From: Poa pratensis
Lineage: Eukaryota > Streptophyta > Magnoliopsida > Poales > Poaceae
Length of the DNA: 64,000 bases
Assembly (NCBI GenBank): GCA_947311845.1
Contig: CAMZMU010000089.1
Location: 22,487,017 to 22,551,016, forward strand
Direction: 5' to 3'
Positions 45,501-57,303 of the stretch are shown piece by piece (within the stretch, counting starts at the first letter, position 1; every line of letters begins with the position of its first letter). Position numbers and translations under genes: made by a program. Below the pieces are notes generated by a model. It was not told the DNA's origin and made no database searches. It saw nothing but the letters and a program-made list of their open reading frames with translations.

Positions 45501-46870
45501 CCCCATGTCCAAGCGTCAGGATCTTGGACTTGGTGATAGCTCGGACTCGCCGAGCTACCGCGGCGTTGTCCAGTGCAACGTGCGTATGGCGGGTGGATCA
45601 TAAAGACCGCTCATGTGGCAGATCTTGTGAGTCCTCGCCTGGAGAGGGGAGACCCTGCGCTTCACGAATGTGCAGGCCAGTCATCAGCCGTCAGGACTTT
45701 CCCGTCGTTCCAGGGTCCTCCGGGTCCTGCCATTTCGCAATACCCATGGATGGACTTGAGTTCGCCGCTGTGAGGGGGAGTGTAGTCCCAGTTGAGGTTC
45801 TGTAGGAGGGCTGAGGTTAAACGCCGGCAGGTTGAGGAAGTCCTCTTCGCCGGAGTTCTTCACGTAAAACCACGTCCGGAGCCACTTGCGAACGGTGTCC
45901 GGAGTAGTGATACGTGGGAAGATGGAGTTTCGGCGAGGAGCTACGTGGCTGCTCCGCAGGCGGTTAATTGCTTGGGCAGATCCTTGTTTTTGGATCCGGG
46001 ATCACTTGCCGCTTAAGTTGGAAGTAGCGAGAAAAGAGGTCTACCGTGGCTTTGAGGCCGAGGTATCCCTCAGAGAAGGAAACGATGCAGGAGAGAGTGG
46101 TGATGGCGTTGGCGGGGAGGTGATGAACCTGGAGTCCGAACTTGTCGAGGAAGCTCCGGAAGAAATCACTAACGGGCAGTCCGAAGCCGCGCTGGAAGTG
46201 CGCGACGAAGACCACCCGTTCCCCTTCCTTGACTTGAGGCTCGAGTTCGCCCTCTGGCAGGCGACACTCTACCCCGGCGGGAATCCGCCGAGTCGCCCTG
46301 AGCCACTGGATTTCGTCCGGAGTTACATCCGAACCTTCCCAGCCGGCTCGTTCTCCGACCTCCAGTTCGAGGTCTGGAACCTCGGTTTGTTCCGAAGTCT
46401 CAGGAGGAGACATCTCGGCAGAATCAATCTGCAGAGAATGCACAGAAGTTTAGCAAAGAAAAAGTAAATCTGGAATCTAAGGCTATATCTGGCTAACTCA
46501 GGAGGAGTTGGACGGCTATCTAATGTACTAGAGGCACATATATGCTAGGCGAACGTCAGTCCGAGGTATGAAACTCATTTCTACCCAAAAAAGTATGCGA
46601 GTAAGATCTACCGGAGGAGGTAAATAGAATTTTATTCAAGAACATATGAAGAACCAAAGCGCGAAGAGGAAGAAACCTAGGGCAATGCCTAGGGTATCAA
46701 GAAAGGGAGTGCATACCGTGAAAACGAGGTGCTGAAGGGCGGCGCCGGTGACGCGGTCGCAGCGGCGACGAAGGAGCTGCTCGTCGGCGGCGGCGGGAAC
46801 ACGTTTCTTCTCGACTGGAAGCAGCGGCACTGGTTGCGATGGAGGCGAGACGGCGAGTGAAGGAGGAAGA
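42524..46870 (-). pseudogene. Antisense spliced gene of element 1 (putative gypsy type transposon domain)
   Basis: Minus-strand gene with its own TATA box and a 5' intron (donor CACG/GTATGC near 46716, acceptor CTCTGCAG near 46428). ATG 46413 starts MSPPETSEQTE. The first domain (GERVVFVAHFQRGFGLPVSD, LDKFGLQVHHLPANA, FSEGYLGLKATVDLF) is the plant 'putative gypsy type transposon' family (Pfam Transposase_28). It is followed by an acidic segment with a nuclear-signal-like KRRRLKK (about 44975), a Gln/Lys/Pro-rich segment (about 44500-44570), a coiled coil (about 43290-43660) and a C-terminal helical part near 42900. Frameshifts and stops interrupt it. The biochemical role of this family is not known. 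Such antisense genes are recorded in Grande-like elements. Confidence 0.7.
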
Positions 46871-46895
46871 AGATGGCGAAGTTGCCCGTGGGGCC

Positions 46896-46905
46896 CTACT
46901 TATAG
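46896..46905 (-). promoter_or_regulatory. TATA box of the antisense gene in element 1
   Basis: The minus strand reads CTATAAGTAGGGCCCCACGG, the counterpart of TTATAAATAGGGGCCCAGGG in element 2 (50836). The match in place and flanking sequence supports a real promoter. Confidence 0.6.
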
Positions 46906-47410
46906 CCGCGTGCGGTAACTGCACGCATTAACTGCGCCACTACCGCGCGGTTATCGGGAAGGCGCGGGATCGTGTGCGGTGGGCGCACGGTTACGCGGTT
47001 TGTGGCCGCACGATCGGCCACATCGTGGGCCGCAGGGTGGCAACCGCCACCCCGGATTTCCTGCGCTGGTCAGCGCGAGAATCGAGGGGTCGGGGCGGTC
47101 AAGTACTTGAGTGCGCAGGTGCGCTGTTCGGTGGGTCCGGCTGACGAGGGCGGCGTGTGGTCAGAATTTTCAGAGGTCCGGATTCCGAAGCCCGGGCAGA
47201 GATTCTTCGCCACGTACCTCGGAAAATCTTGAGGCAAGATGGTGCTGAGTCAGATAGCTCGGAGAGTTCAGTTCGCATATCTACCTCGGATTGGATGGTG
47301 GTGTGTGGGAGGTACCTCGGCGTGACTATGTTGGAGGTCGGTTTAGGAGGTGGTGTGATGCTTGTTTTGAACCTGCTACGGCCCTCCTTCCGAGGTCGTA
47401 GGACCGCACC
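46906..47410. other. Spacer between the antisense promoter and the polypurine tract of element 1
   Basis: GC-rich upstream region of the antisense gene, with GTGCGGT/ACCGCGCGGTTA repeats near 46910-46955 and 46976-47000. It has no domain-bearing ORF. An equivalent segment occurs in element 2 at 50332-50835. Confidence 0.5.
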
Positions 47411-47425
47411 AGCTTCGGGGACTAA
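47411..47425 (+). other. Polypurine tract of element 1
   Basis: AGCTTCGGGGACTAA directly precedes the 3' LTR (TGTCGGGG), at the place where plus-strand synthesis is primed. The same motif with the opposite orientation is at 50317-50331 in element 2. Confidence 0.75.
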
Positions 47426-48578
47426 TGTCGGGGGAGTATCCCCGGGTAGGGTCAAGGCTTGGCATAAGGTGGTGTTCGAAGTTGTGCCGAGGTACGGAAA
47501 GGGCCGACCTGTTTGGGCCTGGGAAGGTCCGAGCTTCATCTTGACCTGGAGAGTACAGGCCGACCTATTTTGGCCCAGAGGGGTCCGAGGTATACTGTTG
47601 GCCAGGGCCGAGGTTCACTGTCCGAGCTATGTTCAGCCGACCTAACTACCTCAGTGCAGTGGTTTGTGTTGTGAGTGCAGGAGAAGCTGTGGGGAGGAAG
47701 TAAGATCCGACCTGGTAAAAGATATTAAGCGCAAGACCCGAGGTACGGAGCCCGTCACATCCGTGCCGAGCTAACCGAGGTGATGGGCTGTAGGTCGGGC
47801 AGGAGTCAATGCTCCTGTCACTTCCAGCCGGGTACAAGAGCGCCTGACACGGGAGCGTCTGTCAAGGAGCATGGCAGAGGCGTGCTCCGGGTTCGGCGGG
47901 CCTGCACGTCTCTGACTGACCACGCGAGGTCTGGGAAAAGGCTACGAGGTAGCTCTGCCAGGCCACGTCCTGTCTCGGTCAGAGGGGACATGCTAGTTCT
48001 GCCGTTAGGCTACAGGAGATGGGCAAGCCACGTCTTGTCCCTGACCGAGGTACGGTGGTACGGTGGTGACCGTTGCAGAGGCATGGCAACAGTGTTCTGC
48101 GAGGGGCACAATGGTAACCCGGCTGGCCTATATAGTGGGCTTCACCCCCTCCTGCTAGAAGAGAGACCCCCCCCCGCGCTGGAACTAGGATCAGAGAGAA
48201 AGAGAGAGAGAGAGGAAGCTCGGAACACCCCGGAAACACCTCGGATCAGCTCGGAGTGCCTTCTTCCTCCCGTCTAGCTCCATCTTTTACCTCAAGTTCT
48301 CACCATTGTAGCGTCATACAGCTCGAGGAGCAGCTTGTACTTGTCACTCTGAGCTATACACTGGCTAGGATAGTGCTGCAGTAGGGGTGTTACCTCCACA
48401 AGAGGGCCCCGAAGCAGGGTACATCGTGGTGTGCTTTGTGTTCTTGCTTTCTTGGTTCTTCGTTCGTGTTCTTGCGTGTGCACTTCTTGAGTGCATAAAC
48501 CCTCCCCGGATTCCCCCAACGACCATTCGGCCCCATCTTAGCCATACCTATGGCATCTGCCGTGATCCCACCACGACA
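47426..48578 (+). repeat. 3' LTR of element 1
   Basis: 1153 bp, nearly identical to the 5' LTR. Visible indels include a duplicated ACGGTGGT at about 48052-48062 and one copy fewer of GTGTTCTTGC near 48470. GTTAG follows directly at 48579-48583. Confidence 0.92.
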
Positions 48579-48583
48579 GTGTT

Positions 48584-49170
48584 AGTCTCCGTTGCAATGG
48601 GAGCTAGGGGGACTAGTAGGGACCTTGACCAACCCACTATGGCATGATATAACAATATTTTTGTAGGCCTAGCTTGATTTAGAATCAGTTTTGAGAGGAA
48701 AATCCATTTAAAAGAATCGATGGTTGACTAGAGGGAGGGTGAATAGGCAACTACATTTTTTCTTTAATCAAATTAAGACTTTGCTCAAATATAAGTTCTC
48801 TAGATGGTAACTTGGTGAACAATCCTATATGAAGAGCAAGATATAAACTAGCAAGATAATCTAAACAAGATGAGCTAACTAAAAACAAGTAAAGAAAAGT
48901 TAAGAGATAACCACACAATGACGCGGAGATTTTATCCCAAAGTTCCTTCATAATGAAGTTAGTCTCCGTTGGAGCGGTGCGGAGTCACAAAGTGATCCCC
49001 AATAGCCGTGATATGGCACACCGTGTCTCCTCGTCCTTTCCTCCGATGAGGAGTGACACGAGTCACTATATGAGCCTTTGAGGTCGGCAACCAAACCTTT
49101 ACAAGGATGAGGAACACTCCACAACCGAATTGGAGACTCTCACCGAAATCCCGCTGCTCCCAATGCCACG
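48584..49170. repeat. Spacer between the two large elements, made of an older dispersed repeat
   Basis: No gene. TTGACTAGAGGGAGGGTGAA near 48724, then TTCCTTCATAATGAAG and GTCTCCGTTGGAGCGGTGCG near 48962, look like a repeat often met in Triticeae DNA. That is my recollection of the family and is not verified here. The 14-mer GTTAGTCTCCGTTG occurs at 48579 and again at 48958. Confidence 0.4.
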
Positions 49171-50316
49171 TGTCGTGGTGGGATCACGGCAGATGCCATA
49201 GGTATGGCTAAGATGGGGCCGAATGGTCGTTGGGGGAATCCGGGGAGGGTTTATGCACTCAAGGAGTGCACAAGCAAGAACACGCAAGAAACCGCAAGAA
49301 CACGAACGAGAACAAGAAACCAAGAACACAAAGCACACCACGATGTACCCTGCTTCGGGGCCCTCTTGGGGAGGTAACACCCCTACTGCAGCACTATCCT
49401 ACTCGGTGTATAGCTCGGTGACACGTACAAGTTGCTCCTCGAGCTATGTGATGATACAATGGTGAGAACTTGAGGTAAAAGATGGAGCTACACGGGAGGA
49501 AGAAGGAACTCCGAGCTAGATCCGAGGTGTCTCGGGGGTTCCGAGGTTCCTTTCTCTCTCTCTTATATCTCTCTTTCTCTGTCGATCGATCCCTCAAGCA
49601 GGAGGGGTGGAAGCCCACTATATAGGCCAGCCGAGTTACCGTTGTGCCCCTTGCTGAACAGTGTTGCCATGCCTCTGCACCGGTCATCACCGTACCCCTG
49701 TCAGGGACAAGACATGGCCTGCCCATCTCCTGCTGCCTAACGGCAGAACTAGCATGTCTCCTCTGACAGAGACAGGACGTGGCCTGGCAGAGCTACCTCG
49801 TAGCCTTTTCCCAGATCTCGCGTGGTCAGCGGTCAGAGACGTGCAGCCCCGCCGAACCCGGGGCACGCCTCTGCCAGGCTCCGTGACAGACGCTCCCGCG
49901 TCAGGCGCTCTTGTACCAGGCAGGAAGTGACAGGAGCATTGACTCCTGCCCGACCTACGGCCTCCTGCCTTGGTTAGCTCGGGTTTTGCTCCCGCTCTTA
50001 CCTCGGGTCTTGTACTTAAGATCCGACCACCTCGGACATTACTTCCTTCAAATAGCTTCTCCTGCACTCACCATACAAACCATAGCACCGAGGTAGTTAG
50101 GTCGGCTGATCATAGCTCGGACATGAACCTCGGCCCATGCCAACGGGATACCTCGGACCCCTCTGGGCCAAGATAGGTCGGCCTTTATATTCTCCAGGTC
50201 AAGATGAAGCTCGGACACTCCCAGGCCCAAGCAGGTCGGCCCTTTCCGTACCTCGGCACACCTTTAAACTCAACTTATGCCAAGCCTTGACCCTACCCGG
50301 GGGTAGCCCCCCGACA
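49171..50316 (-). repeat. 3' LTR of element 2
   Basis: On the minus strand it starts TGTCGGGGGGCTACCCCC and ends CCACCACGACA. The conserved CCTATATAG box is at about 49617-49625. Confidence 0.9.
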
Positions 50317-50331
50317 TTAGTCCCCGAAGCT
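50317..50331 (-). other. Polypurine tract of element 2
   Basis: The minus strand reads AGCTTCGGGGACTAA immediately before the 3' LTR, identical to element 1. Confidence 0.75.
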
Positions 50332-50835
50332 GGTGCGGTCCTACGACCTCGGATGGAGGGCCGTAGCAGGTTCAAAATAAGCAAGGCACCACCTCTAAAC
50401 CGACCTCAAATATAGCTCCGCCGAGGTACTTCCCACAGACCATAATCTAATCCGAGGTTGATATGCAATCTGAACTTTCCGAGCTGCTTGACTCAGCACA
50501 ATCTTGCCTCAAGTTTTCCGAGGCACGTGGCGAAGAATCTCTGCCCGGACCTCGAAATCCGGACCTTTGAAAGACAGGTCCTGACCACACGCCGCCTTCG
50601 TCAGCCGGACCCACCAAACAGTGCACACGCGCACTCAAGTACTTGACCAACTTGACCGCCCACGACCCCTCGGTTCTCGCGCTGACCAGCACAGAAAATC
50701 CGGCGCTGGCGGTTGCCGTCCTGTGGCCCAGATGTGGCCGATCGTGCGGCCACAACTGCGCAACTGCACGCTCGCCCGCACACGATCCCGCGTCCTCCCG
50801 GTAACCGCGCGGTAGTGCGCAGTTACCGCACGCGG
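50332..50835. other. Spacer between polypurine tract and antisense promoter of element 2
   Basis: Counterpart of 46906-47410, with no domain-bearing ORF. GC-rich direct repeats containing CGCACACGATCCCGCG and ACCGCGCGGTAGTGCG lie just upstream of the TATA box. Confidence 0.5.
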
Positions 50836-50845
50836 TTATAAATAG
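50836..50845 (+). promoter_or_regulatory. TATA box of the antisense gene in element 2
   Basis: TTATAAATAG followed by GGGCCCAGGGCAGGACTTC. Same arrangement and distance to the gene as in element 1 at 46896-46905. Confidence 0.65.
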
Positions 50846-50869
50846 GGGCCCAGGGCAGGACTTCATCTC

Positions 50870-53800
50870 TTCCCCGTTCACTCGCCGCTTCGTGCCCTCC
50901 GCTTCCAGCGCCGCCGTCGAGCCCTCGCTGGTGACGCGCACCGCACCTTGCGCCGCCACATCGCGTTCTGCAGCACCGTTCCGCACCGCCGTCGAGCGCC
51001 TCGCCGCACCGGAGTACGCGCGCTACGCCTTGCGGCATCGACTCGCCGCCGATCCTTCGCGTTCTTCCCCGGTGAGTTCTTCGTTTCCCCTCCATGGCCA
51101 TGAACATGTTCATCCTTCGATGAACTCGAGGATCTTGATGAATCCGATGAACTTGATGAATCCGATAAACTTGATGAATCCGATGAACTTGATGAACCCG
51201 ATGCTCCACTTTCGCATTCTTTTAGCACTTTTAGATCTCACCTAGACTCGTTTCAGATACATCCACCGCGCTGTCCTCTTAGTTTTGCCCCTTGACGAAC
51301 TTGAGTTTATTTTCCTTTTTAGCTCATCGGTAGATCTTTGCTAGTATCTCGCAGTGGTAGAAACGTGTTTCCCGCCTAAATCCTTTAGCCCGGCTGTCCC
51401 GAATGATCCGAGGTATTTACCCCGGCTATCCTGAACTGTCCGAGGTACTTACCCCGGTTGAACCTCCCTCTTCTGCAGGAAAGCGTCAACATGTCTTCTG
51501 CCTCGGATCACGCCGAGGAAGGAGCACCTGGAGAACGAGGTAGCTGGGAGGGATCTGATGTCACGGAGGTCGACATCAAGTGGCTCCGAGATTCACGGCG
51601 GATCCCGGCCAACTCATCTGCCGGGTTCCGAAGAAAGAAGATATCGAACCCGAGGTGGAATCCGGGGAGCGGGTCGTCTTCCTGGATCACTTCGAACGTG
51701 GTTTCGGGCTCCCGGCCGGGAAATTCTTCCGGGATTTCTTGGACACCTTTGGGCTACAACCACACCACCTGCCCGCCAATGCCATCCTCCAACTTTCGGC
51801 CTACGCAACCTTTTCCGAGGGTTACCTCGGATTATGGCCAAGCATCGAGTCCTGGGCCAAGTACTTCCAGCTCAAGAAACAAAGTGTCCCGAACAAGAAG
51901 GTCGTGGACAAGGAGATGACCGCTTGCGGGGCGGCCTCGATTTCACCTCGGCGCCTCTCTGAGTTTCCTCGGATTCAGGGCCTGGACTCCTGCCGCAAAT
52001 GGCAACGCTCCTTCTTCTATGTGAAGAACCCGGGCACCGAAGACCTCATCAACTTGCCGGAGTTCACCATCGGACCCCCGCTGCCCAACTCAACTGGGAT
52101 TATGAGCCTGCACCCGACGCTCCCGAGGTTCTACTGATCCACCAAACCATGATGTCCCTCCAGGAGAAAAGTTGGGGAGCAGATGACATTTGCGCACCAT
52201 GATCACCCGCCGAGTTAACCTTTACAAGCGCGGGCCCATAAGATCTGCCACATGAGTGGCCGCTACGATCCCACTCGGAACAGCACTTGAACTCGATGAC
52301 TCCGAAGTGAAGAGGCGCATCCGGGCCATCGCCAAGACCACCATGCCCGATAAGTGGAAATGGGGTGTCAAGCCCTATGACCGAGATCACCTTCCAGCCA
52401 AGTAAGTGTACCTTACCCGGCGTATAATATTCCTCGGTTTCATTTTCACCCCGACCTTGTATTGATTCTTGTGCTAACTCGGTTTTACTTGCCACCTCTG
52501 CAGAAGTTCACTCGACAGGAAATCGAGGATGGCCCCCTTTCTTCTAAGGAGTGGACTCCCGACCTGCCTATTCCGGCCGCCGCCGAGGCTGAAGATCCGG
52601 ACAATGAGGATCACCTCCCTATTCCCAAGGCCACCTCGGGTAAGACTCGCGGTTGCCCATCGCACCGCCCACCAGTTCGATCGTCCATCCAGGATTGGCC
52701 CGATGATGACGATGACGATTGCCAAATTCTGGAACCTGTCAATGTTATTCCAATTTCTATGCTCCTCCAACATATAAGAACTTTCATCCAGCGTCTGCAG
52801 CTTCCCGGAAGCGCTCAGGACCCGGTACCTCGGATGCCGAGGCTTCCAAGACCTCGGAGACTGCAGCGCCCAAAGCCAAGCGTGCCAAGAAGACCTCGGC
52901 GAGGCACAAGAACGAGGCCCCGTGGAGGAAGATGCGTAAGTCACCTTGCTCCTTTTTACTTCTCACGCTGTTCCGAGGTTAAGCTTTTTACTCTAACTTA
53001 ATCTTTTCTTTTTCGTCTAGCCCGGCTCGGCAGATCAAACAGAGCCACAGCTCGATACATTCACCACTGCCTCCAGTGGTTGAATCTCAGACAACCGAGG
53101 TCGAGGTTAACCTCGGCAGCCCCGCCAGAGCCTCTCCTCCAGAACGGTCCGTTGACATCCGCAGCCCGGAGAGGACCATCTCCTCCCCGGTGCGTGTCAC
53201 CTCCGCCGAACTTCCACCGCCGAGCTCTGACTCCGGCCTGGGACACTCGCTCCCGCCGAGATCAGACTCCTCCGCGTCCTCAGAAGGATGCGGAGACAGA
53301 TCGCGCCAAGACTCCGGCTAAGACCGTGCTGGAGCCTCGGCTCTCCCCCAAGTCTCAAGCTGCGCGCAACCAGCAGCAACAGCAGCAGAAGAAGCAACAA
53401 CAACAACGACTGCAGAAGCAAAAGCTTCAGCAGCAGCAGAAAGATTCAGCTCCAAATGTTGAGCCCCCCAACAGCCACAGCAAACTCCGATGCCGCCACC
53501 GCCACCGGGCCCCAAGGCTGCGAGCACCCAACTGGTGCCGCATGTTCCCGCGCCGAAGTCCACCTTGACCAAGACCGCGCCTTCGAGCTCTCAGGTCGCC
53601 ACCTCCCGAGCTCTTTTCGCTGCTACCATCCAGCCGAACATCAGCAGCTGGGAGGTCGGGCAACTCCGGACCAAGAGCGGGAACAGCTTAGGCTCGGAGA
53701 AGCACTACGACATGGACTGGAACTCGGCTGACACTGCCGAGGTCTCCTCTAACCGACCTCTGAGCATCCAGCTGGACCTAGCGCCGTGCTCCAGTCCATT

Positions 53801-55450
53801 TACAACATGCAGACTGCGGTCCTTGATTGCAGCAAGAAGGCATCGGTAAGTTTCTTTACGCAACTCTCTTTCTTCCTTTGAAACCAAATGACAAACATAC
53901 ACTATTCCCAGTCCCCGAGATTCGGGTTGAGCAATTGACACTCCACCGAGTTAAAATTGCTCGGCTTGAATCTCAAAAACTTGTCATTTCCCAATGCTGA
54001 GTCCCCGAGGCCAACGCCGAGTCCCCGGGACTCAATTGGGCCTCGGGTGCTAAAAAGACCTCGGATTTCTTCGAAATGTAACTTTTCAATATTCGTGTCA
54101 AATCTCTTTCCGCCGAACTGATCTCTCTATTTTTTCAGGAGTGCAACAATGCTCGGACAAAATCTTCAAGAACCTCCTGCTGGATCACAACACACTGAAG
54201 AAGTCTCACCGGACTCTTCTATCGCAAAGGAGCAGAGCGACAAAGATTATGCCTCCAAGTTGAAGACAGCCGAAGATGAAATAGCTCGGCTGCAACAAGA
54301 GCTGAACCGGGCTAATGAAGCCAAAGCTGCTGTGGAGGACGCTATGAAGGTCAAAGACCAGGCCGCCGAACAGCAGAAAGAAATTGCCAAGACCCTGGAG
54401 AACCGCGCCACCTCGGCCGAAACCGAACTATCGCTCTCCGGCTATATCGAAAAGTTGGTTGTCCGAGCTCACTCGGATTAATCACCAAATGGACAGTAAG
54501 TTTCTTTTCCCTTTTCCTTATTTTCTGCCGACCTACACCCCGTGCCACCGTATGCCTTATTTCAGCGACAGCCTTTTTGTCTTCTTCAGAGAATTTTGAG
54601 CACTCCAAGGACAAAGCTATCCGCGAAGTTCAAGCAGCTCGGGCAAAGAGGGCTGAGACAGAAACCCTCGGCGAAAGCTGGGATATCCAGGACCACCTTG
54701 TCGCCCTTAATGCTCGGATCAGGCCGCTCAGGGCCATTGGAACTAAACTGGTTGATGCTGCCATCGAGGTCCATCGTGCCCTCTGGCCCAAGGTTAAGAC
54801 TCCCACTTGCATCGACGAGCTCGCCACGAAGCTGAAAGGAGCCGAGGCTAGACTTCGGGAGTGGAGATGCTCATCAGCTCGGGCTGGAGCGGACAAGGCC
54901 CTGGTGTTCGTGCTGTCTTGGTATGAATCTGTTGAGATCCACACGGTTACCTCCCTGCGCAAGGGCTCTCCTTGGAACACCACTCCTGATGGCATTGAGA
55001 AACGCCAAGCAGCAGCCGACCTCTTTGCTAGTTATGCAAACACCCGGACCTTTGATGAGGGCGCCTCTATTCTGAGGATGAAGAGAGCTCGGACGAGGAA
55101 GCAGAGTCCGGTGAAGAAGGCTCTGACGGCGAGGAAATTGACTTCGACGAGCCTGAGAGCTCCAAGGGCAAGGCCGGCAAAACAACCGAGGTGGCGGAGA
55201 TTCTGATGATGACTTCAACTTCGACGAACCTCCGAACCCCAAGGGCAAGTCCGGCAAAGCCGTAGCCACCGAGGTGATCTCCCCCGACGTGACGGACACC
55301 CCGGCATCCACTCCAACAACCGAGGTTGCTTCCGCGACCGAGGTTGTTCCTGCGCCCGAGGTTGTTCCTGCGCCCGAGGCTCCTGCTTCCGAGGTCCCAC
55401 TACCACAACTTCGGCGACCGAGGTCTCTGGTTCCGAGGCCTGAACTTGTC
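50870..55450 (+). pseudogene. Antisense spliced gene of element 2 (putative gypsy type transposon domain)
   Basis: The first exon is followed by an intron (donor CCG/GTGAGT at about 51071, acceptor TTCTGCAG at 51478). ATG 51491 starts MSSASDHAEEG. After a frameshift near 51600 the family domain reads GERVVFLDHFERGFGLPAGK, DTFGLQPHHLPANA, FSEGYLGLWPSIESW and SCRKWQRSFFYVKN. Another frameshift lies near 52085. Further introns are suggested by CCAA/GTAAGTG (52402), ATGC/GTAAGTC (52935), ATCG/GTAAGTT (53847) and ACA/GTAAGTT (54498), each with a TCTGCAG- or TTTCAG-type acceptor downstream. Later exons have a basic KAKRAKKTSARHK, a Gln-rich tract (about 53370-53450), a coiled coil (54240-54440) and an acidic Pro/Thr/Val-rich tail. 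The function is unknown and the copy is broken. Confidence 0.7.
51119..51208 (+). repeat. 18-bp minisatellite in the first intron of the antisense gene
   Basis: Five tandem units of the type GATGAATCCGATGAACTT, with the outer two diverged. No counterpart was noticed in element 1. Confidence 0.85.
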
Positions 55451-56059
55451 TCAAGAAAAACATTAAATCCCCGGTATGCCGGGTGCAGATGTAATAGACC
55501 TTAAGTAGTTTGCCTTGCTACCAGTACTATTATCTTGCTATCCGAACCATGCTTTTCTAAGAATTTATGCCGAACCCTTTTGGAACGAGTCCCCGAGTTC
55601 ACTTTCGTGTTTACTATACTTGGCATTCTTTGCTCTTGTCTACCATTTTGGCGTTCGACAGTCGAGTCACAAGATTGTTGTTTATAGCATACAGTACTTA
55701 GCAAATGTCGAGGTGTGTTTCAAAATCATCCGACATAAATGAAAGGTAAAGACAGGGGTTAGTAAACGACACATGCCGAACTATATTTTTGGACCGAGTC
55801 CCCGAGTCCATTTTCATGTTTCCCACGTTTTTTCATCTTTGCTCTTGACTACCATTTCGGCGTTCGTCAGTCGAGTCACAAGATTAGTTACACAGCATAC
55901 ATTACTTGAAGTTTGAGACGAGGTTCAAAATAGTTCGGCATATGAACGAAATTGACAAACAGAAATAAAACACAAGCAAGAGCGAGGCAGTCCCCGAGCT
56001 TCAACCTCGGAGTGCCGACATTTCATTAAGGATTAACCGAGGTACATACATTGCGCCCT
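55451..56059 (-). repeat. 3' non-coding region of element 2 with two diverged direct repeats
   Basis: Counterpart of 41886-42520 in element 1, about nine tenths identical by eye. Both repeat units with CAGTCGAGTCACAAGATT are present (about 55655-55680 and 55868-55890). It lies between the convergent ends of pol and the antisense gene. Confidence 0.5.
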
Positions 56060-57122
56060 TCATGAGTAGAAAGGTCGGAGTAGAGCTATATTCCATGGTC
56101 GCCTGACCTCTGATCCGGGGTTGTCCAGCCCATCTTTCCTTGGTTCCTGCGCATCTATAAGATAGTACGAATCATTGAGCAGAGCTCGGCTCACAATGAA
56201 CGGTCCCTCCCATGGAGGTGACAACTTGTGCCGACCTTTCTTGCGCTGCACCAGCCTCAGCACCAAATCTCCCTCGTGAAACACACGAGGGTTGACACTC
56301 CGGCTATGATAACGTCGGAGACCTTGTTGGTATATTGCTGACCGAGATGAGGCCAATTCTCTAGCTTCCTCAAGCAGATCTACTGCATCCTCCCGAGCCT
56401 CTTTTGCCTCGGCTTCAGTGTACATTGCCACTCTGGGCGCATCATATTCGATGTCAGTGGGTAGCATAGCTTCTGCCCCATAGACCATAAAAAATGGCGT
56501 ATAGCCAGTTGATCGATTTGGCGTGGTCCTTAGACCCCACAGTACTGCTGGTATCTCATCTATCCAACACCCCGGCGTTTTCAGCAGTGGTTCAATGAGC
56601 CGAGCCTTGATGCCGGCCAACACTAGAGCATTTGATCTTTCCACTTGTCCATTAGACTCCGGATGTGCCACCGAGGCTATGTCCAGCCGGATTCCCTTGT
56701 TCATGCAAAACCGAGCAAATTCTCCAACAGCAAAGTTGTGCCGTTGTCCGAGATAATGCTATGGGGGTACCCATATCGCAGAATGATCTCCTTCAAAAAG
56801 TCACTGCTGAATGACCATCCAACTTCCGGATTGGTTTCACCTCGATCCACTTGGTGAACTTGTCCACCATCACCAGTATGTGCGTCATGTTACCTCGGGC
56901 TGGTTTGAACTCTCCCACCATATCCAAACACCATACCGCAAACGGCCAAGTGATAGGAATTGTTTTGAGCGCCGAGGCTGGCATATGCGTTTGCTTGGCA
57001 AACCTTTGGCATCCTTCACATCTCCGGACTATGTCCTCTGCATCAGCAAGAGCAGTGGGCCAATAGAACCCATGCTGAACACCTTGGCCACCAGAGCTCT
57101 TGTGCTGCAATGATGACCACAC
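56060..57122 (-). pseudogene. Integrase region of element 2 (frameshifted)
   Basis: The C-terminal frame from 56704 to 56060 is open for 214 codons and covers HPESNGQVERSNA, WGLRTTPNRSTGYTPF, DLVLRLVQRKKGRHKLSPPW and the end RRPWNIALLRPFYS. The upstream frame (57122-56793) has CEGCQRFAK and VMVDKFTKWIEV. A break near 56740 separates them at the catalytic DNGT region. It is less damaged than in element 1. Confidence 0.88.
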
Positions 57123-57303
57123 TCTCCTTGGTGGATCTCCAAAAGCATCTCCTTGCCTTCAGCTGGCTCGACACACCGTTGCAACACCTCGGTTACGCTT
57201 CTTTTATAGAGCTCCTTGTTGATGATGGTGTACGCCTTTGCCCTCCTTTGGATTCTCCTAGCCTCGGTTGTGTCACTTGGCAAGCTTCCCTCTGTTATGA
57301 ACT

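Larger units (their letters stand above)
34208..48578 (+). mobile_element. Element 1: complete Tat-type Ty3/gypsy retrotransposon (14.4 kb)
   Basis: LTRs at 34208-35372 and 47426-48578 both begin TGTCGGGGGAGTATCCCC and end CCACCACGACA. By eye they differ by about 1 to 2% in substitutions plus several small indels, suggesting insertion well under a million years ago under the usual rate. The order gag, protease, RT, RNase H, second RNase H, integrase defines Ty3/gypsy. The second, archaeal-type RNase H and a long antisense gene before the 3' LTR are typical of the Tat group (Grande-like). The gag-pol frame is broken in many places and a 291-bp deletion removes RNase H sequence, so the copy is defective. 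The name of the family is not assigned. Confidence 0.92.
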
